A DNA stretch of 64,000 nt from Penelope pileata. Taxonomy: Eukaryota; Chordata; Aves; Galliformes; Cracidae. Under the pieces are notes generated by a model that did no database searches, was not told the DNA's origin, and saw nothing but the letters and a program-made list of their open reading frames with translations. Every line of letters begins with the position of its first letter. Within the stretch, counting starts at the first letter, position 1. The translations under genes were made by a program, and so were the position numbers. Location of the stretch: positions 1 through 64,000 of the forward strand of contig WBMW01004862.1 of assembly GCA_013396635.1 (NCBI GenBank), read 5' to 3'. Shown here piece after piece: positions 27,189 to 39,064 of this stretch.

Positions 27189-27724
27189 TGTCGTGGTTTG
27201 ACTCAGCAGATAGCTAAGTTCCACACAGTTATTCACTCACCCTCCCCCCTCCCTAAATGGGACAGGGGAGAGAAGTAGAGAAATATGCAGTAAAACTCAT
27301 GGGTTGAGATAAACACTAGTTACTAAGATAGTGAAGAAAACAAAAGAAATAACAGTACATATATATATAGAAAGAGGATACGCAGAGCAAGGGCTCACAG
27401 CCAGCAGCGACCCTTCCTCCCAGCCAACACCCTCCGTAACAAAAGGAACAGGAAAATCCCAAAATAAACAATCACATGATGTTATATGGTATGGAATAGC
27501 TCTTTGGTCAATTTGGGTCAGCTGCTCTGGTCCTGTCCCTCCCAGTTCCCAGCTCCTTATGCCCCACCCTAACTGTTTCACTGGCAGAGGAATGCAGAAC
27601 TGAGTATGTCCTCATCTCTGTTCAACACTGCCAGGGTGTTATCAGTTTGTTTCTCTTCTGAGGCTAGAACATAGCTTTATACTAGACACTATGAGAAATG
27701 TAACTTCTGTTAGAAACTAAGACA
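27189..27724 (+). mobile_element. Solo LTR of an endogenous retrovirus (ERVL-like, avian)
   Basis: The 536-bp element begins TGTCGTGGTTTGACTCAGC and ends TAAGACA, giving the canonical TG...CA LTR ends, and is bracketed by the perfect 5-bp duplication gaagg. Several blocks match an LTR consensus I recognise from avian genomes: the start, the actcatgggttgagataaa block near 27,296, the atggtatggaatagctcttt block near 27,486, and the following gggtcagctgctctggtcc. A TATA-like stretch lies at 27,358-27,370 and an AATAAA at 27,463-27,468. No gag, pol or env sequence lies on either side, so this is a solo LTR left by recombination between two LTRs. The exact family name is uncertain, and divergence suggests it is not recent. 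Confidence 0.88.
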
Positions 27725-27729
27725 GAAGG
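27725..27729. repeat. Target-site duplication, right copy (gaagg)
   Basis: Identical to the five bases before the LTR, confirming both element boundaries. Confidence 0.75.
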
Positions 27730-28539
27730 TAAGCCAAAAAGGTGTACAATTTCAAGGAAGGTTGAAGAAAACCAGACAGATGAAGACAGGAGTTTATGCT
27801 CCAGGATGCTCATATCCACGTGTTTCCTAGGAGCTAAGCCATACGCTTGCAGTACCAAATAATTGTGCTAATTTGAAAAATATTAAGTAACACAGGAGAA
27901 GAAAGGGCGGTTTACATACTGCAAAATAAGCAACATGCCTTCCATTAGCAGTAAGAGAATGTTATAAAATCCGAAGGAAGAACTGGAAGCCCTGGGCATT
28001 TTCTACTGCTGCAAAATATAAAAAGTTTGATCCTTGAATCCTTAACAGGATCCCTGGGAGCTCTTTTCTTCCTTACACATGCATGTCATGGACTACACAA
28101 AATCTCACAGAAAAGAATATGCTAATACCTTCAATTTGTGAAGAACTGAAAACGAAGTACAATGGAGGTAGACAAAGCATTCATTTCAAAGGTTAACATG
28201 CAGACCCTACTAGTCCTCCCAGACATAATCGTTGAGCAGAAAGGATGATTAAAAGTCATAATGCATACTTTTTTTTCCAAATACCACACTTGACTTTGAT
28301 CAGAGTATCTGATTACAAGGCATGCATAAGCAAAAATATTGTAATTAAATTGCATCAAAGACTGCTGACCTTTTGGTGCAATCTTTAGGGTAAAATTCAC
28401 AGTACACAAACATTCTTTAATCTATGTGAAGCATTTATCATGCACAAAGAAAGGTAACTTTTTGACATCAACATAATTAGCCCTGGCATATTGACTCTAC
28501 ATGTCAGCCCTTGGCTGTAAGCTAACTTGTGTGAGATCT
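27730..28539. other. AT-rich sequence, nothing recognised
   Basis: A 92-codon minus-strand frame at 28,131-28,409 has no recognisable domain. No repeats were identified. Confidence 0.55.
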
Positions 28540-28935
28540 TGACATAATCATGTTAAGTGCTGCCAGTTTGCGTAGCTGCCATGGATTAAACAAGAAAAAT
28601 AGTATCAACAATGTAGGCGTATGTTCTGTGCCGCATGTTAATGAAGCCATTTGCACTAAAATTGTTGATATTTAGAATTTTCTTCATTTTAATTATGAAA
28701 ACAATCAATATTATAGAATCTTTATTCTTTTTTAGACAGGCTATTAATTGACCTACGGATTATTGTCGAGAATGAGAGAAATATTCTTCCCGTAAATATA
28801 TTTACTTTTCCAAGGATTTCTCTTTTCCTTCTAAAATGTTACAATCTACTGACAGAATAATGTTGCCATTTTACGCATGAATAAATAGCCATAATAACTA
28901 CAGTATAATTTACAGATTATTTCAGTTCTCCTTGA
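28540..28935. promoter_or_regulatory. Candidate conserved non-coding element
   Basis: About 400 bp of non-repetitive AT-rich DNA carries several TAAT/ATTA homeodomain-like cores (for example in ttaatgaagccatttgcac) together with CpGs retained in an AT-rich setting (near 28,606, 28,620, 28,632, 28,756 and 28,767). Retained CpG in such a context can indicate constraint. The call rests on texture alone and needs a cross-species alignment. Confidence 0.25.
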
Positions 28936-29837
28936 ACCAAACCACCTAATAAAAAAAAACACCATCAGATGGAAATTGGATTTATGTCCATAGAAAGCAC
29001 TTTCATTTCTCTCAAATTTCTCTAGAAGTTACTTATTGACAGCAAGAACTTCTGAAGAGTTTTCAGCTTGGCTTGTCTTCCACCTCTTAATTTGCATATT
29101 TGATATCCTGCAATCACTTTCTGTGATCTTAAAGTTGTGTCATTCTTGCTAGCAATGAGAGATAAGAGGATGTACTTTGCACATTCCTTATACTTGATAG
29201 AACTAAAATACTGTATCTTGGCATCAGTAGAAATTTCTTTGCAAATGTAATAATGTGAGATTTAATACAAGCAAGGTTTTAACTATCCAATTTTGATTTT
29301 TTTTTTTGATATTCCAGATAACACAGTACTAATGCTTATTTCAGAAAATATCTTGAACCTTTGACAATCTAGGGTAAGGCAGCAAATTTTACCACGTACA
29401 AAATAATGTTGAGAATCCATTTTAAGGCACTAAGACACATCTTCAATCTTGTCCTCTATTGCAAACAAACATCAAATTCCGTCTGCTAAACGCAGTGATG
29501 ACATAAGACACATCCTCAGCATCAGTAACATCAATGTAATAAATCTATCATTATCTGTTATTGTTATAAAATACACTTACATATGATGATTCTTTCTGAA
29601 ATGATATAGTGTTAGGAATTGGCCAACAGTAGAATTTTAAATGTGTCTACATCCTAGTGCATTGCAGGTGAGTAACTTTTATTTCCTAGATCTGAGCCCA
29701 CTGTAGGGTCTTAAACCAAGAGTTAATTTGAATATTAAATTTTCCTTCTATTTAGGACCTCATTAAAATGAAATCATCTTTCTTTTTTTTTTTTCACCAA
29801 AATTTAAGCATAAGAGAGAAGGAAAAAAAAAAAGAAG
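28936..29837. other. AT-rich sequence with T/A-runs, nothing recognised
   Basis: A T-rich run near 29,782-29,794 and an A-rich run near 29,823-29,834 lead directly into the CR1 fragment. No gene or other repeat family is visible. Confidence 0.55.
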
Positions 29838-30253
29838 AGACCTATGAGGAGAAACCAAGAGAATTGGGGCTGTTTAGTATGCAGAAAAGGAGACTGAGGG
29901 GCAGTTATTGGTCTCTAAAACTCCCTGAATGAAAGTGACAGCAAGGAGGGCATCTGACTCCTTTCTCAGGTGACAAATGATGAGACACAGGTAAATGGTC
30001 TTGTGTTGTGCCAAGAAAGGTTTAGATTGATTATTTGGAAGACTTTTTTCATAGAGAGGGTGGTCAGGCACTGGGACAGTCAGCTCAGGGAAGTGGTGGA
30101 GTCTCCATCCCTGAAAGTATTAAAGAGGTATGTGGAGATGGCACTAAGGGACATGGTTTAGTAATAGGACTCGGTACATAAGGCCAGTGGTTGGAATTAG
30201 TGATCTTGAATGTTTTTTCCAACCTAGATGATTCTATGATTCCGTGATCCTAT
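29838..30253 (+). mobile_element. CR1 non-LTR retrotransposon, 3' fragment with terminal repeats
   Basis: This is a sense CR1 tail. It starts at the block encoding the (Y)EE-type and FSMQKRR-like ORF2 C-terminus (gaattggggctgtttagtatgc, degenerate). It continues through a decayed FIERVVRHWDS block at 30,040-30,080 and ends with ttttttccaacctagatgat followed by gattctatgattccgtgat. The last part is the diagnostic CR1 3' short tandem repeat, here slightly degenerate. A short open frame (29,970-30,161) covers part of the ORF2 remnant but is not functional. Confidence 0.93.
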
Positions 30254-30639
30254 AAATTCTAATTCTAAATCCAGTCAATGAGTGCTCATAATTCAAATCC
30301 AGTCTTAATTCTGGTTGAACCTGTGCTATTCAGGTTATGGACCTCTGAATCTGAATCCTGTTATAGTGATTGGCTTCAGTATCCTTTTCCTCATGGACTT
30401 AAACACCACGGCTCTACAAAATATTCTTATTATGATATTAGTTTTCTTGATTTAAAAATAGATCTGAAAGTTAGTTAAATCTTTCAACAAAACTGATCCT
30501 TTAAAAAGGAGAAGCAGAACATTCTAATAACCTGACTGTTCTGGAACAGGTGAAATGGGGGAATTGCATAGCTCCCTATCACAGAACATTTTTAGGGTGG
30601 TTGATGGCCTCTTGTTCTGATCTTTGCAGATAAAACAAT
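30254..30639. other. Sequence between CR1 tail and local duplication, nothing recognised
   Basis: No gene or repeat family is recognised. A 66-codon open frame at 30,278-30,478 is featureless. Confidence 0.5.
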
Positions 30640-30860
30640 ACTCATTTGCCTAAAAATAGGTATTTACTGCCACTGGGACAGCCTAGAGTAGCTTGGCATC
30701 CAGCTGCCCTCCCTAGAAGGGCATGGGTAGAAAGAAGGTCCTGTGCCACCCCTGCCAAACCCATGCTGATATCATAGACTTCTACAGTCTCAAATGGCAC
30801 TCGATGCCACTAGATTGCCACTTGGGCAACTGAATTGAGACCCTCAGCACTGTTCCAGGG
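30640..30860. repeat. Diverged local direct repeat, copy 1
   Basis: It shares ordered anchors with copy 2 some 370-395 bp downstream: catttgcctaaaaat at 30,643-30,657 and tcaaatggcact at 30,790-30,801, then a gcaac-gaat-ag-ccct pattern near 30,826-30,844. The anchors are 147 bp apart here and 119 bp apart in copy 2, so indels have accumulated. This is either an old tandem duplication or two copies of an unrecognised repeat. Confidence 0.55.
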
Positions 30861-31035
30861 TAGGACTCAGCTCCAGATTAAGATGCATGTGTCTGGGTCT
30901 CTACATGCACACTAGTTGCCCAGGCTCCTGCTGTTGTCAATGGAGAGCTAGTGAGCACAGGTAGTAGAGCCCAGACTTCTAGTTGATCAGTTCAATTTCT
31001 CTTTAAGCTCCAGTAATAATCACTTTGGACTCAAT

Positions 31036-31230
31036 TCATTTGCCTAAAAATGGTGCTTTTGGCTATCCAGATACACAAACATGTGAATGTAATATAAGAC
31101 ACATGGGAAATCCAAGCCCTTCTGGACCAATAGCTTGCAGCCAGGGCAGTCTGACTTTCAAATGGCACTAGGTAGCCATGTTTAAGCAACCGAATCAAGC
31201 CCTACTGATTACACAGTGAGCAGAGGCCCC
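31036..31230. repeat. Diverged local direct repeat, copy 2
   Basis: It carries the same anchors as copy 1: catttgcctaaaaat at 31,037-31,051, tcaaatggcact at 31,158-31,169, and the gcaaccgaatcaagcccta stretch near 31,187-31,205. Intervening sequence aligns poorly, indicating substantial age. Confidence 0.55.
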
Positions 31231-32054
31231 CAGCTCACATGCAGACACCTACATTTAGGTGTCTGATCTAGAAGTAAATCTAAAAATGATGTTCTGATGG
31301 CCCTCTTCTAGGGTCTGGTCTTTCTGTTACTTGCACCAGTCTAAATGAGACAGCACAAAATGTAAATTAAACTATTTTGATGTACAGTTGAAAGAAGAAT
31401 CATCTGACTTCTTTTTTACTATTACTGTCCAGTAACAGTATAGATTTTACACTTCTGCAAATCATTGGCCTAGTTTTGCCACTCCTAGCATCAAATCAAA
31501 TTCTCGAATGAGATTTGAACATCAAAGATGTACTTTCACTACTCCTCCTCCTTCCTGCACAGTATCTTGTTCTTCTGTGTAGGGCATTATCTGCACAGCC
31601 AACATACACCAAATGAAGCGTCTGCAATGAAACGTTCTGCTTTTCCCACTTACTCTACTTCTGATTATGCCTTAATAGGAAAGAATTTCTCAGGAGGTGC
31701 TGTGGTGTGCTTTCCTATTTTGCATTATTTTTATAAAAAACACTTCACAAGCAATCTTCACAGCACCAATATTTAGTGAAATTACTTTCTTTTACTTTTT
31801 GTATTACTACAGAGTTTATTGGTTCTGGGAACTAAATTTAATTTATTTCCAAGTATCTCAGACATTTCATCACTTTAGTATTCATTTCTCTCATCACGAA
31901 TACTAGATATATTTATACCTGCAGGACTTATGATCTCTGACATAAAAAACAGCTGTTATTTCTCCTACAAAGAGAGAATGTAATGCTTAAAAAAAAGTTA
32001 CAGTTAAAATGTTTATTCGTCTTCTATGCACCCCATATTAAGTTGTATATAAGC
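31231..32054. other. AT-rich sequence, nothing recognised
   Basis: Open frames of 69-82 codons at 31,528-31,906 are featureless and overlap each other. No repeat family is recognised. Confidence 0.55.
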
Positions 32055-32936
32055 AAATCATAGAATCATTAAGGTTGGAAAAGACCTCTAAGGTCATCTA
32101 GTCTAACCATCAGCCCATCACCACCTTGCCCACTAAATCATGTCCCTCAGTGCCACTTCTACATGTTTCTTGAACACCTCCAGGAACAGTGAGTCTGTCA
32201 CTTCCCTGTGCAGCCTATTCTAATGCCTCACAACCCTCTCTGTGACGAAATTTTTCCTAGTATCCAACCTGAACCTCTCCTGGCGCAACTTGAGGCCACT
32301 CCCTCTCACCCTATCACTGTTACCTGTGAGTAGAGGCTGACCCCCACCTCGCCACAACCTCCTTTCAGGCAGGTGGAGAGTAATAAGATTTCCCCTGAAC
32401 CTCGTCTTCTCCAGACTAAACAATCCCAGTGCCCCCAGCTGCTCCCTGTAAGAGTTGCGCTTCAGTACCCTTCTCTGGACATACTCCAGTGCCTCAATGT
32501 CTTTTTTGCAGTGAGGGGCCCAAAACTGAACAGAGTGCTCAAGGTGCAGCCTCACCAGTGCCTATAACAGGGGGACAACCACTTCCCAAGTCCTGCTGGC
32601 TACGCTGTTTCTGATATAAGCCAGGATGCTGTTGGACTTCTTGGCCACCTGGGCACACTGCTGGCTCATGTCCATCCAGCTGTCAATCAGCACACCCAGA
32701 TCCTTTTCCTCCACACAGCTTTCCAGCCACTCTGCCCTGGGCCTATAGTGTTGCATGAGGTTGCTCTGTCCGAAGCTCAGGATCCCGCACTTGGTCTTAT
32801 TGAACCTCATACAGTTGGCCTCATCCCATCAACCCAGTCAATCCAGATCCCTCTGTAGAGCCTTCCTACTCTCAAGCACATCAGTACTTCCTCTCAACTT
32901 GGTGTCATCTGCAAACTTACTGAGGATCCACTCAAC
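32055..32936 (-). mobile_element. CR1 non-LTR retrotransposon, 3' ~880 bp, antisense
   Basis: The element runs 3' to 5' along the plus strand. It begins at the 3' terminal motif aatcatagaatcatt and the ttggaaaagacctctaagg block, and extends to the 5' truncation near 32,936. Its ORF2 remnants read on the minus strand: ILSKFADDTKL at the 5' limit (the FADD catalytic motif is at 32,904-32,915), MRFNKTKCGILSFGQ near 32,810, LESCVEEKDLGVLID, VASRTWEVVVP, then LEHSVQFWAPHCKKDIEAL, LGLFSLEKTR and FRLDTRKNFVTERVVRH near 32,230. The reading frame is broken between about 32,555 and 32,562 and near 32,810. It is therefore a dead copy truncated within the reverse-transcriptase domain. Confidence 0.96.
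32562..32936 (-). pseudogene. CR1 ORF2 reverse-transcriptase remnant (motif C region)
   Basis: This is the part of the CR1 above that still carries polymerase sequence. Read on the minus strand, the FADDTKL motif (reverse-transcriptase motif C, two catalytic aspartates) lies immediately after the 5' truncation, followed by the KTKCGILSFG and EKDLGVLID segments. Motifs A and B are missing because the copy is truncated, so no enzyme can be made. Confidence 0.85.
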
Positions 32937-35900
32937 TTACTGTCAGTTTTCTAGGGATCTGTGTTTGTTTCTGGCTACACTTTATACACCAATATCTTCA
33001 GATTCTCTGACAAGATGTGCAATCCCTTGCTCTTTCTTCTCCTGGATTACAGTGAGCTCTAAATAAGACAAATAGCTGACACTGAAGAGGTATAAGTTTC
33101 AAGAACAAATCTAGGCAATCCACCAATTTTTTCAGGCACTGTATGCTGTAATAGCAAAAAAGATGTCACTATGGAACAGAAGCTAAAAATTTTTCCTGAT
33201 CAATCAACTTCCAAAAAAATTATTAGAGATGTCATACCAAAATGTGCCTTATAGGATTCCTATAGTTTTCAGAATTTCTCAAGCAGTAATAGCTGAATCC
33301 CCTGAAATACAGTAACATGAGAAAGCTTTCCAAAAGTGTGTCTTATCCAGTCCTCTTTTTTTCCCAGTTAGTTTGCTTAATGAGAAAATACTGAGTGTTC
33401 AAGAAACATCTAAGTCTCCCCATTTTTCCTAATTTCTTTGATCTGTACTAAAAAAAACCTAAGTAACAACATTGGAAACTTTAGTTGTATATCAGTATAT
33501 GGTTCCAGTATTCCAGACTAGTATTAATTTTCAAGAGGCCAGTTTTCGTATCTGACTTCAAAACATTTGTCATAGTTGCTGATTCCTTCTTCCCTGCTAC
33601 TGAGAATCTTGTGGTATCTTATTTTTGGAAAGCTTATATATTAAGTTCTAATTCTTTTTGCCTTGTGCTTTTTTACCTTCCATTAATCTTTTTTGCTTCT
33701 TGTGTTTAACTAGGGAAGGATCAACAATCGAAAATTTCAGTTTCTAGAAACCTTGTCTGCACTCTAGGTGCCTATTAGCCTTGCTCCTGAGTGTCTGAGT
33801 GTTTTTGTCCATGTAATAGTTTTTTAATACCTCAAAAATGTTTTAAACATTTCTCCCTGATTTCCCAGTGCACGCAGGTGTTTTTGTGTCTAAGTCTTAA
33901 TCTTGGAGTCACTGATTTCATTAAGATCACTGTTTTTCCCCACAGTCCAGTATATGATGCTTAATCAAAAACATTGATTAAACACAGATATACAAGCAAA
34001 AATGTGCAGATTCTCAGATTCTCCCTCTTTTTCCTGATTATCGTTATACATATATAATGTATACGTATACTCCATTAAAAACTGGCATCCTGCAAACACT
34101 CATTCTGTAAAATTGATTATGCAGATATCTAAACATTTTTAAAGCTAATTTTTATCAATGTTTTATAGATGTGCACTTGTGATCTTCACAATAGTGTAGA
34201 CTCTACCACAACCTGAATCAGATTTGCCAAGATCTTGCCTTTTATACATTCCCATTCCAACTTCCTGATGTAATGTGTGTCATTTTGACATAAACATGCA
34301 TGTTATACATTATGATTTCATAGATCAGCTTATTTCTGATACACTACCAAATGCAAATCAGAAATGTAGTTAACAGCATGCATGGCCACATCTTTATCTC
34401 TTGATTCAGTAATTCACTGAAGAAGCCAGGAAAACATATCAGATGTTGCTCTTTTTATAATCATTTCCAGGCACCTCTGTCAGACTGTGAATTCTTCTAA
34501 AATTTCAGCCTGTTTTCAACATGCCTACTGTGCTCTTATGCACACTTATGGTTAAATACTGCATGGCAACTGCTCCCTATACACTCACTCACTGTCAGGA
34601 GGTTAACTGGTAGATCTGCATTCACAACATTTTTTCCCGGTCCCTAAAGCCTTCATTCCCTCTGCAAAGATAAACGGAGACTGTTAAGAGCACCACTCTA
34701 AGTACACATGACCCTCCCTTCCATCTCTGCATGAGCTTTCGCTTGACTGTTCCCGAACCACTAGATGCAGCAAAGCCACATGCTTGTTGCTGTTATTCAA
34801 ACACTGTATGCCTGCTGAGGGAATGGAAATGGCTGGGCCATCTTTATAATAGTTATTGTCAGAGCAAAGCCCCCTGGACAAAGCACAATAATTTCACCTT
34901 ATAAAGAAAAAACACTACTATTTGTGTAGAAGGAGGAGAGATAGCTAAGTCCTGAATGTCTTTCATATTCAAAATTCATAGCAATCTTTGCATCCAAAAA
35001 TTGTATCAAGTCTGAAACTTCTTATACCTAACACAGGTTTTATGAGAATTTCATCATCACCACAACATTCCAAAAATCAGAGTTTACTTTTATTTATTTT
35101 TAGACATGAAGGAAAAAAGAATTTCACGTTAACAAGCTTGAAAGAAAAATTTGTGAAGACAAAAATAGTTTTCCAGTAATAATATGCCAAAAATTCAAAA
35201 CACTTCATGCTAAATCTTTAAAATACTTGATGGCACCTTTTACTATTTTAGTTACATACAGGATATTTGTAACTAAATTGACAGCATAACAGTACTATGA
35301 TCTCAATAAGCATATTATTGCAAAAGTCAGTTTCTAACTAAAGAAATGCCACAATGAGAAAATACTTTATTGTAATATGTGTGAAATTTGTTTAATACTT
35401 TATCCATAAATCACTATTTCCAGAGAGCATATTATCCATAGATATCCACAGAGATCCCCAGCCCTTGAGGTTACTTTGCTTTGTTATTGTGGTAGGCAGT
35501 AAAGATAAGAGGATACAAACATGCTCATGCACAGGAGGTGTTCTAGTCTCCATTCTCTTTTTCATTTACTTATATGCCTGAAAAATTTCCTTCATCAATA
35601 TTTTTCACATTTCAAAAATCTTTCTTTTTCTCTGATCAAATTTAATCGATTCTTAACCGGGAAAGAGCTAAGTCTTGGTGTGGCATTAGAGGTGAAAAAA
35701 ATGCATGTTTAAAGATGATACTCAATTTGCTTAATACAGTTTTGAACCAGAGTGCTGACAAATTTATGCCCTCAACAACTTTCTTCAAAATTGGCTCATT
35801 CCCTCCAGTAGATGTATAGTAGATCTAAGAAAACATGTTTCATCTTCCTACACTGAACACAGTACATTTTCTTCATTGAAGAAAGAATAAGGGAAAAGTG

Positions 35901-38900
35901 TGAGAAAAAAAATGTTTAGCATTGAACATTTTAAAATTGAATATCATTAATATTGACATGTTTTCTGTATCAGGGACAGCTTTTGTAGCCACTCCAATGC
36001 GTATGAAGGTCACTTCAGAAAACTAAAAATCTGAACATCACTTTAGTGTTGATTAAGTCCATTTCAAAAGTTGAATGATTACTTTTTCTTTTAATATGTC
36101 TTATTTTTCAATCTCTATGAAAATTAAAGGAATCTCAAACTGAAGATGACCTAAAATGTATCAGTATGTCCTATGGCAGTTTACTGAAACACATTACAAA
36201 GACAGAAGGTCTTCTGAAGAATACAAATAATCTGATATTTCCTACCAGACTTGGGTTGATTTTTCAACCTTAATAATCTTTGATATACATCATTCCACCA
36301 GAATACATGAAAAGAAATCCCTTTTATACCAACAGCTAGTATCTTCCATTGAAAGATTTATATGCATTTTTCTAAAGCATTCTTGTTTCACACTCATAAA
36401 CTAATGTTTGTCTTCTAAGTAATATATGATTAGTAGATATTTTGCCAAGAATAAGCATACTGCATGATACTATAATAAATCTGTAAACTTAAATCCTTGC
36501 AGAGTACTCTACCACAATACCCTGTAGCAATCAATAATGTTTCACACTATCTTCACACTATCAATGAACAGCATAACACAGTGAAAGATGTATGGAAGAT
36601 TTTCCTATACCAAATTAATTATGTTTCGTAGACAAATATTTTTTGTTGAATGGGCTGTATCACAGACAACTCCTGGGAACTGTAAGTTCAGGATCATTTC
36701 TATAATGTCTGCAGATATATTATGTCAAATCTGGAACAGGAGGTTCCAAAACAATTTGATATCTAGACAAATGCTGTATCAAGAGCATTTTCTTCAGCAA
36801 CAATAAACCTGACATACAGCACAGCGCAAAGTTATAGTAACAAACAGATTTTCAAGGATGGCCCTAACTGCAAGTAATATAACAGATCTTGAATATAAAT
36901 GTTTTCATGCTTTGGCAACAGCAAAATTAAGTGCACTCTATGGTTATACTCTCTATCTAGTTTAAATTTAAGTTTTCCTAAACTTTAACTGACTACTGAT
37001 TGCAAGATTTCCTTATAACACAAGTTAACAAAACACTTGTAGCTGTGTAGGTACTTCAGATGGGAAACAATACTTATCTCAGCTATTTTTACCATACCTA
37101 AATCACCATGCCTGTCTTTCTTAAGCAATAGTAAAACACATACTGTTATAAGCCCCTGTTAAATTGTTTCTGCTGTTTCCCACTGCATCCAAGTAGTAGT
37201 TACCTTTACAAAAGAGCAATAAGCTACTGACAGTAGTATGGAAAGAGAAAGGGAAAAGTGTGCTTTACTATTTTGTGTTTTCATTTGAAGTGGCTTAAAT
37301 ATTTAAATCACCAGGCCCAAACTTAGTGGTTTTTACTCAGTTTTGCACAATAGAGTCAGGAGAAAAGTAAGATACATTCACCACCCTGAGAACTATTGCA
37401 AGATTTCAAACCCCTTGTCTCAAATTGAAGTAAGGCAGCAAAATTTTGAAATCTTTTCTGAAGCAAAACTGATTTTTCAATTGTCTTCATGAATCATATC
37501 ACATATCATATTACGTAAACATAAACATGTTTAAGAAAATACATCAATCAGAATGTAAATATATTCATTTTGTATGTGAAGAAATTTCTAAGCGAAAGCT
37601 CTTTCCAAGAGAAAAGATAAAATGTCATGTTCAGACGTGTCTCAAAGCAGGACTTGTGAAGATTTAGTGGGAAATGTACTATTTCCACTTTTTTTTCCAG
37701 TTAAGATTTTATCAGAAATAATGTGTACATTGTAAATAAAAGTGCACAAACAGCTTCAGCATTTTTTCAAACTGGTCCTAGTTTCTAGATGTATCTTTAA
37801 AGAGTGAGCATTTCCAGAACAATCACATTTTGGACGCATTTTCATTTTCAGCTCAGCAAACATGTTACTATGTCAAAGATAGGCTTTCTTTAGATAAAAG
37901 TCAGGCAGACATTTTTTTAAGGTCAACAGACTAGCAGGAACAACAAAAACAGCCATTACCTCCCTATCTGCTTTGTTGATGTCAAAGCCCTGGAAACCCA
38001 AGCTACACGCCACTGCTGCAAAAAGAGAAGTGGGAATACATCAGGCAGTAGCACTACTAGTTGGTGGAATACACTTCACCACAGCAGTGATTATTTGTGA
38101 CAGAAAAATCACTAAACCCAGTTCTCTGTAGATCAGCCTCCTTCATGATCTGGCCTTTCTGCCTCACTCACTGTTCCTCCACTTCCCACAAAAAGAGGCA
38201 GAGCTGGAATTACAGGCTTCATACATAAAATCCCAGTTTTGCTTAGGCCTCTGAAACTGAACCACATAACTCCCTTTTCTCATGTCTTTCCTGAGGCAGT
38301 ATGTGACAGACAGAACATAGAGTTTTGATGGAAGATGGGTAGACTTCCATCAAATCTGAAGCATACTACAGATGAAATTTAAGTTACTAACATCAGGAAA
38401 GCAATTGAAAAAACCCTACCTAACCCATTTAGGTTTCAGGGAAAAGCCTCACTGGTAATTGTATATGTACTACTGAGGAAACTCAGAGACATCCTTCTCT
38501 TTGCTGAGCTGGCTGCCTAGATACATCACCTGTTATTAACAATTTTGAATCACGTGCTAATGTCTGAGACCTCAGAGGAGCTTAGATTTCTAGCCATACT
38601 CTGACCAAACAATTCATTTAGATTGCTCTGAGTTATGTGAAAAGCCCCTAACACAGTGGCTGATGGGTTGAAACATTTGCTTCAAAAGCAGGAGCCCAGG
38701 TACAACAGAAGGGGCACAGAGTGCTTTCATCCAAAACGGTGGCATTTAAACCACTATCTAGAATGCAAAATCCATAAAGATCATGCAAGTGAGAGCTCTC
38801 ATGTCCCCATAACAGCATGGGAATATACTAATTTACAAAGAACTATTCTACAAATGAGAGCTCAGCATTTTGCATCACAGAGATACCAAAGTGCACAGAG

Positions 38901-38992
38901 CAGTTCCAGGCCCTGATTCCCTGAGCACAGCTTGTGACACTCCTCTTTTTTTGCATATCCTACCAAGTAACTTAACTACTCCAGTAACTAGT
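32937..38992. other. AT-rich sequence, nothing recognised apart from small motifs
   Basis: About 6 kb without a recognisable gene or repeat family. Small features are an alternating AT/GC-poor palindromic stretch near 34,047-34,070, a perfect 11-bp tandem duplication ttcacactatc at 36,541-36,562, and a perfect inverted repeat at 38,324-38,354. Open frames are all under 105 codons and featureless. Confidence 0.5.
38324..38354. repeat. Perfect 11-bp inverted repeat with 9-base loop
   Basis: The arms tttgatggaag (38,324-38,334) and cttccatcaaa (38,344-38,354) are exact reverse complements, able to form a small hairpin. There is no associated transposon or RNA gene, so it may be chance. Confidence 0.6.
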
Positions 38993-39064
38993 ATAGAATC
39001 GTAGAATCATAGAATGGTTCAGGTTGGAAGGGACCTTAGAGATCATCTTGTTCCAACCCCCCTG

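Noticed and set aside
30285..30310. tRNA T-arm-like aattcaaatcc
   Set aside because: No D-arm, anticodon arm or acceptor stem can be drawn around it.
36541..36562. Perfect 11-bp tandem duplication ttcacactatc
   Set aside because: Two copies only, compatible with ordinary replication slippage, and no associated feature.
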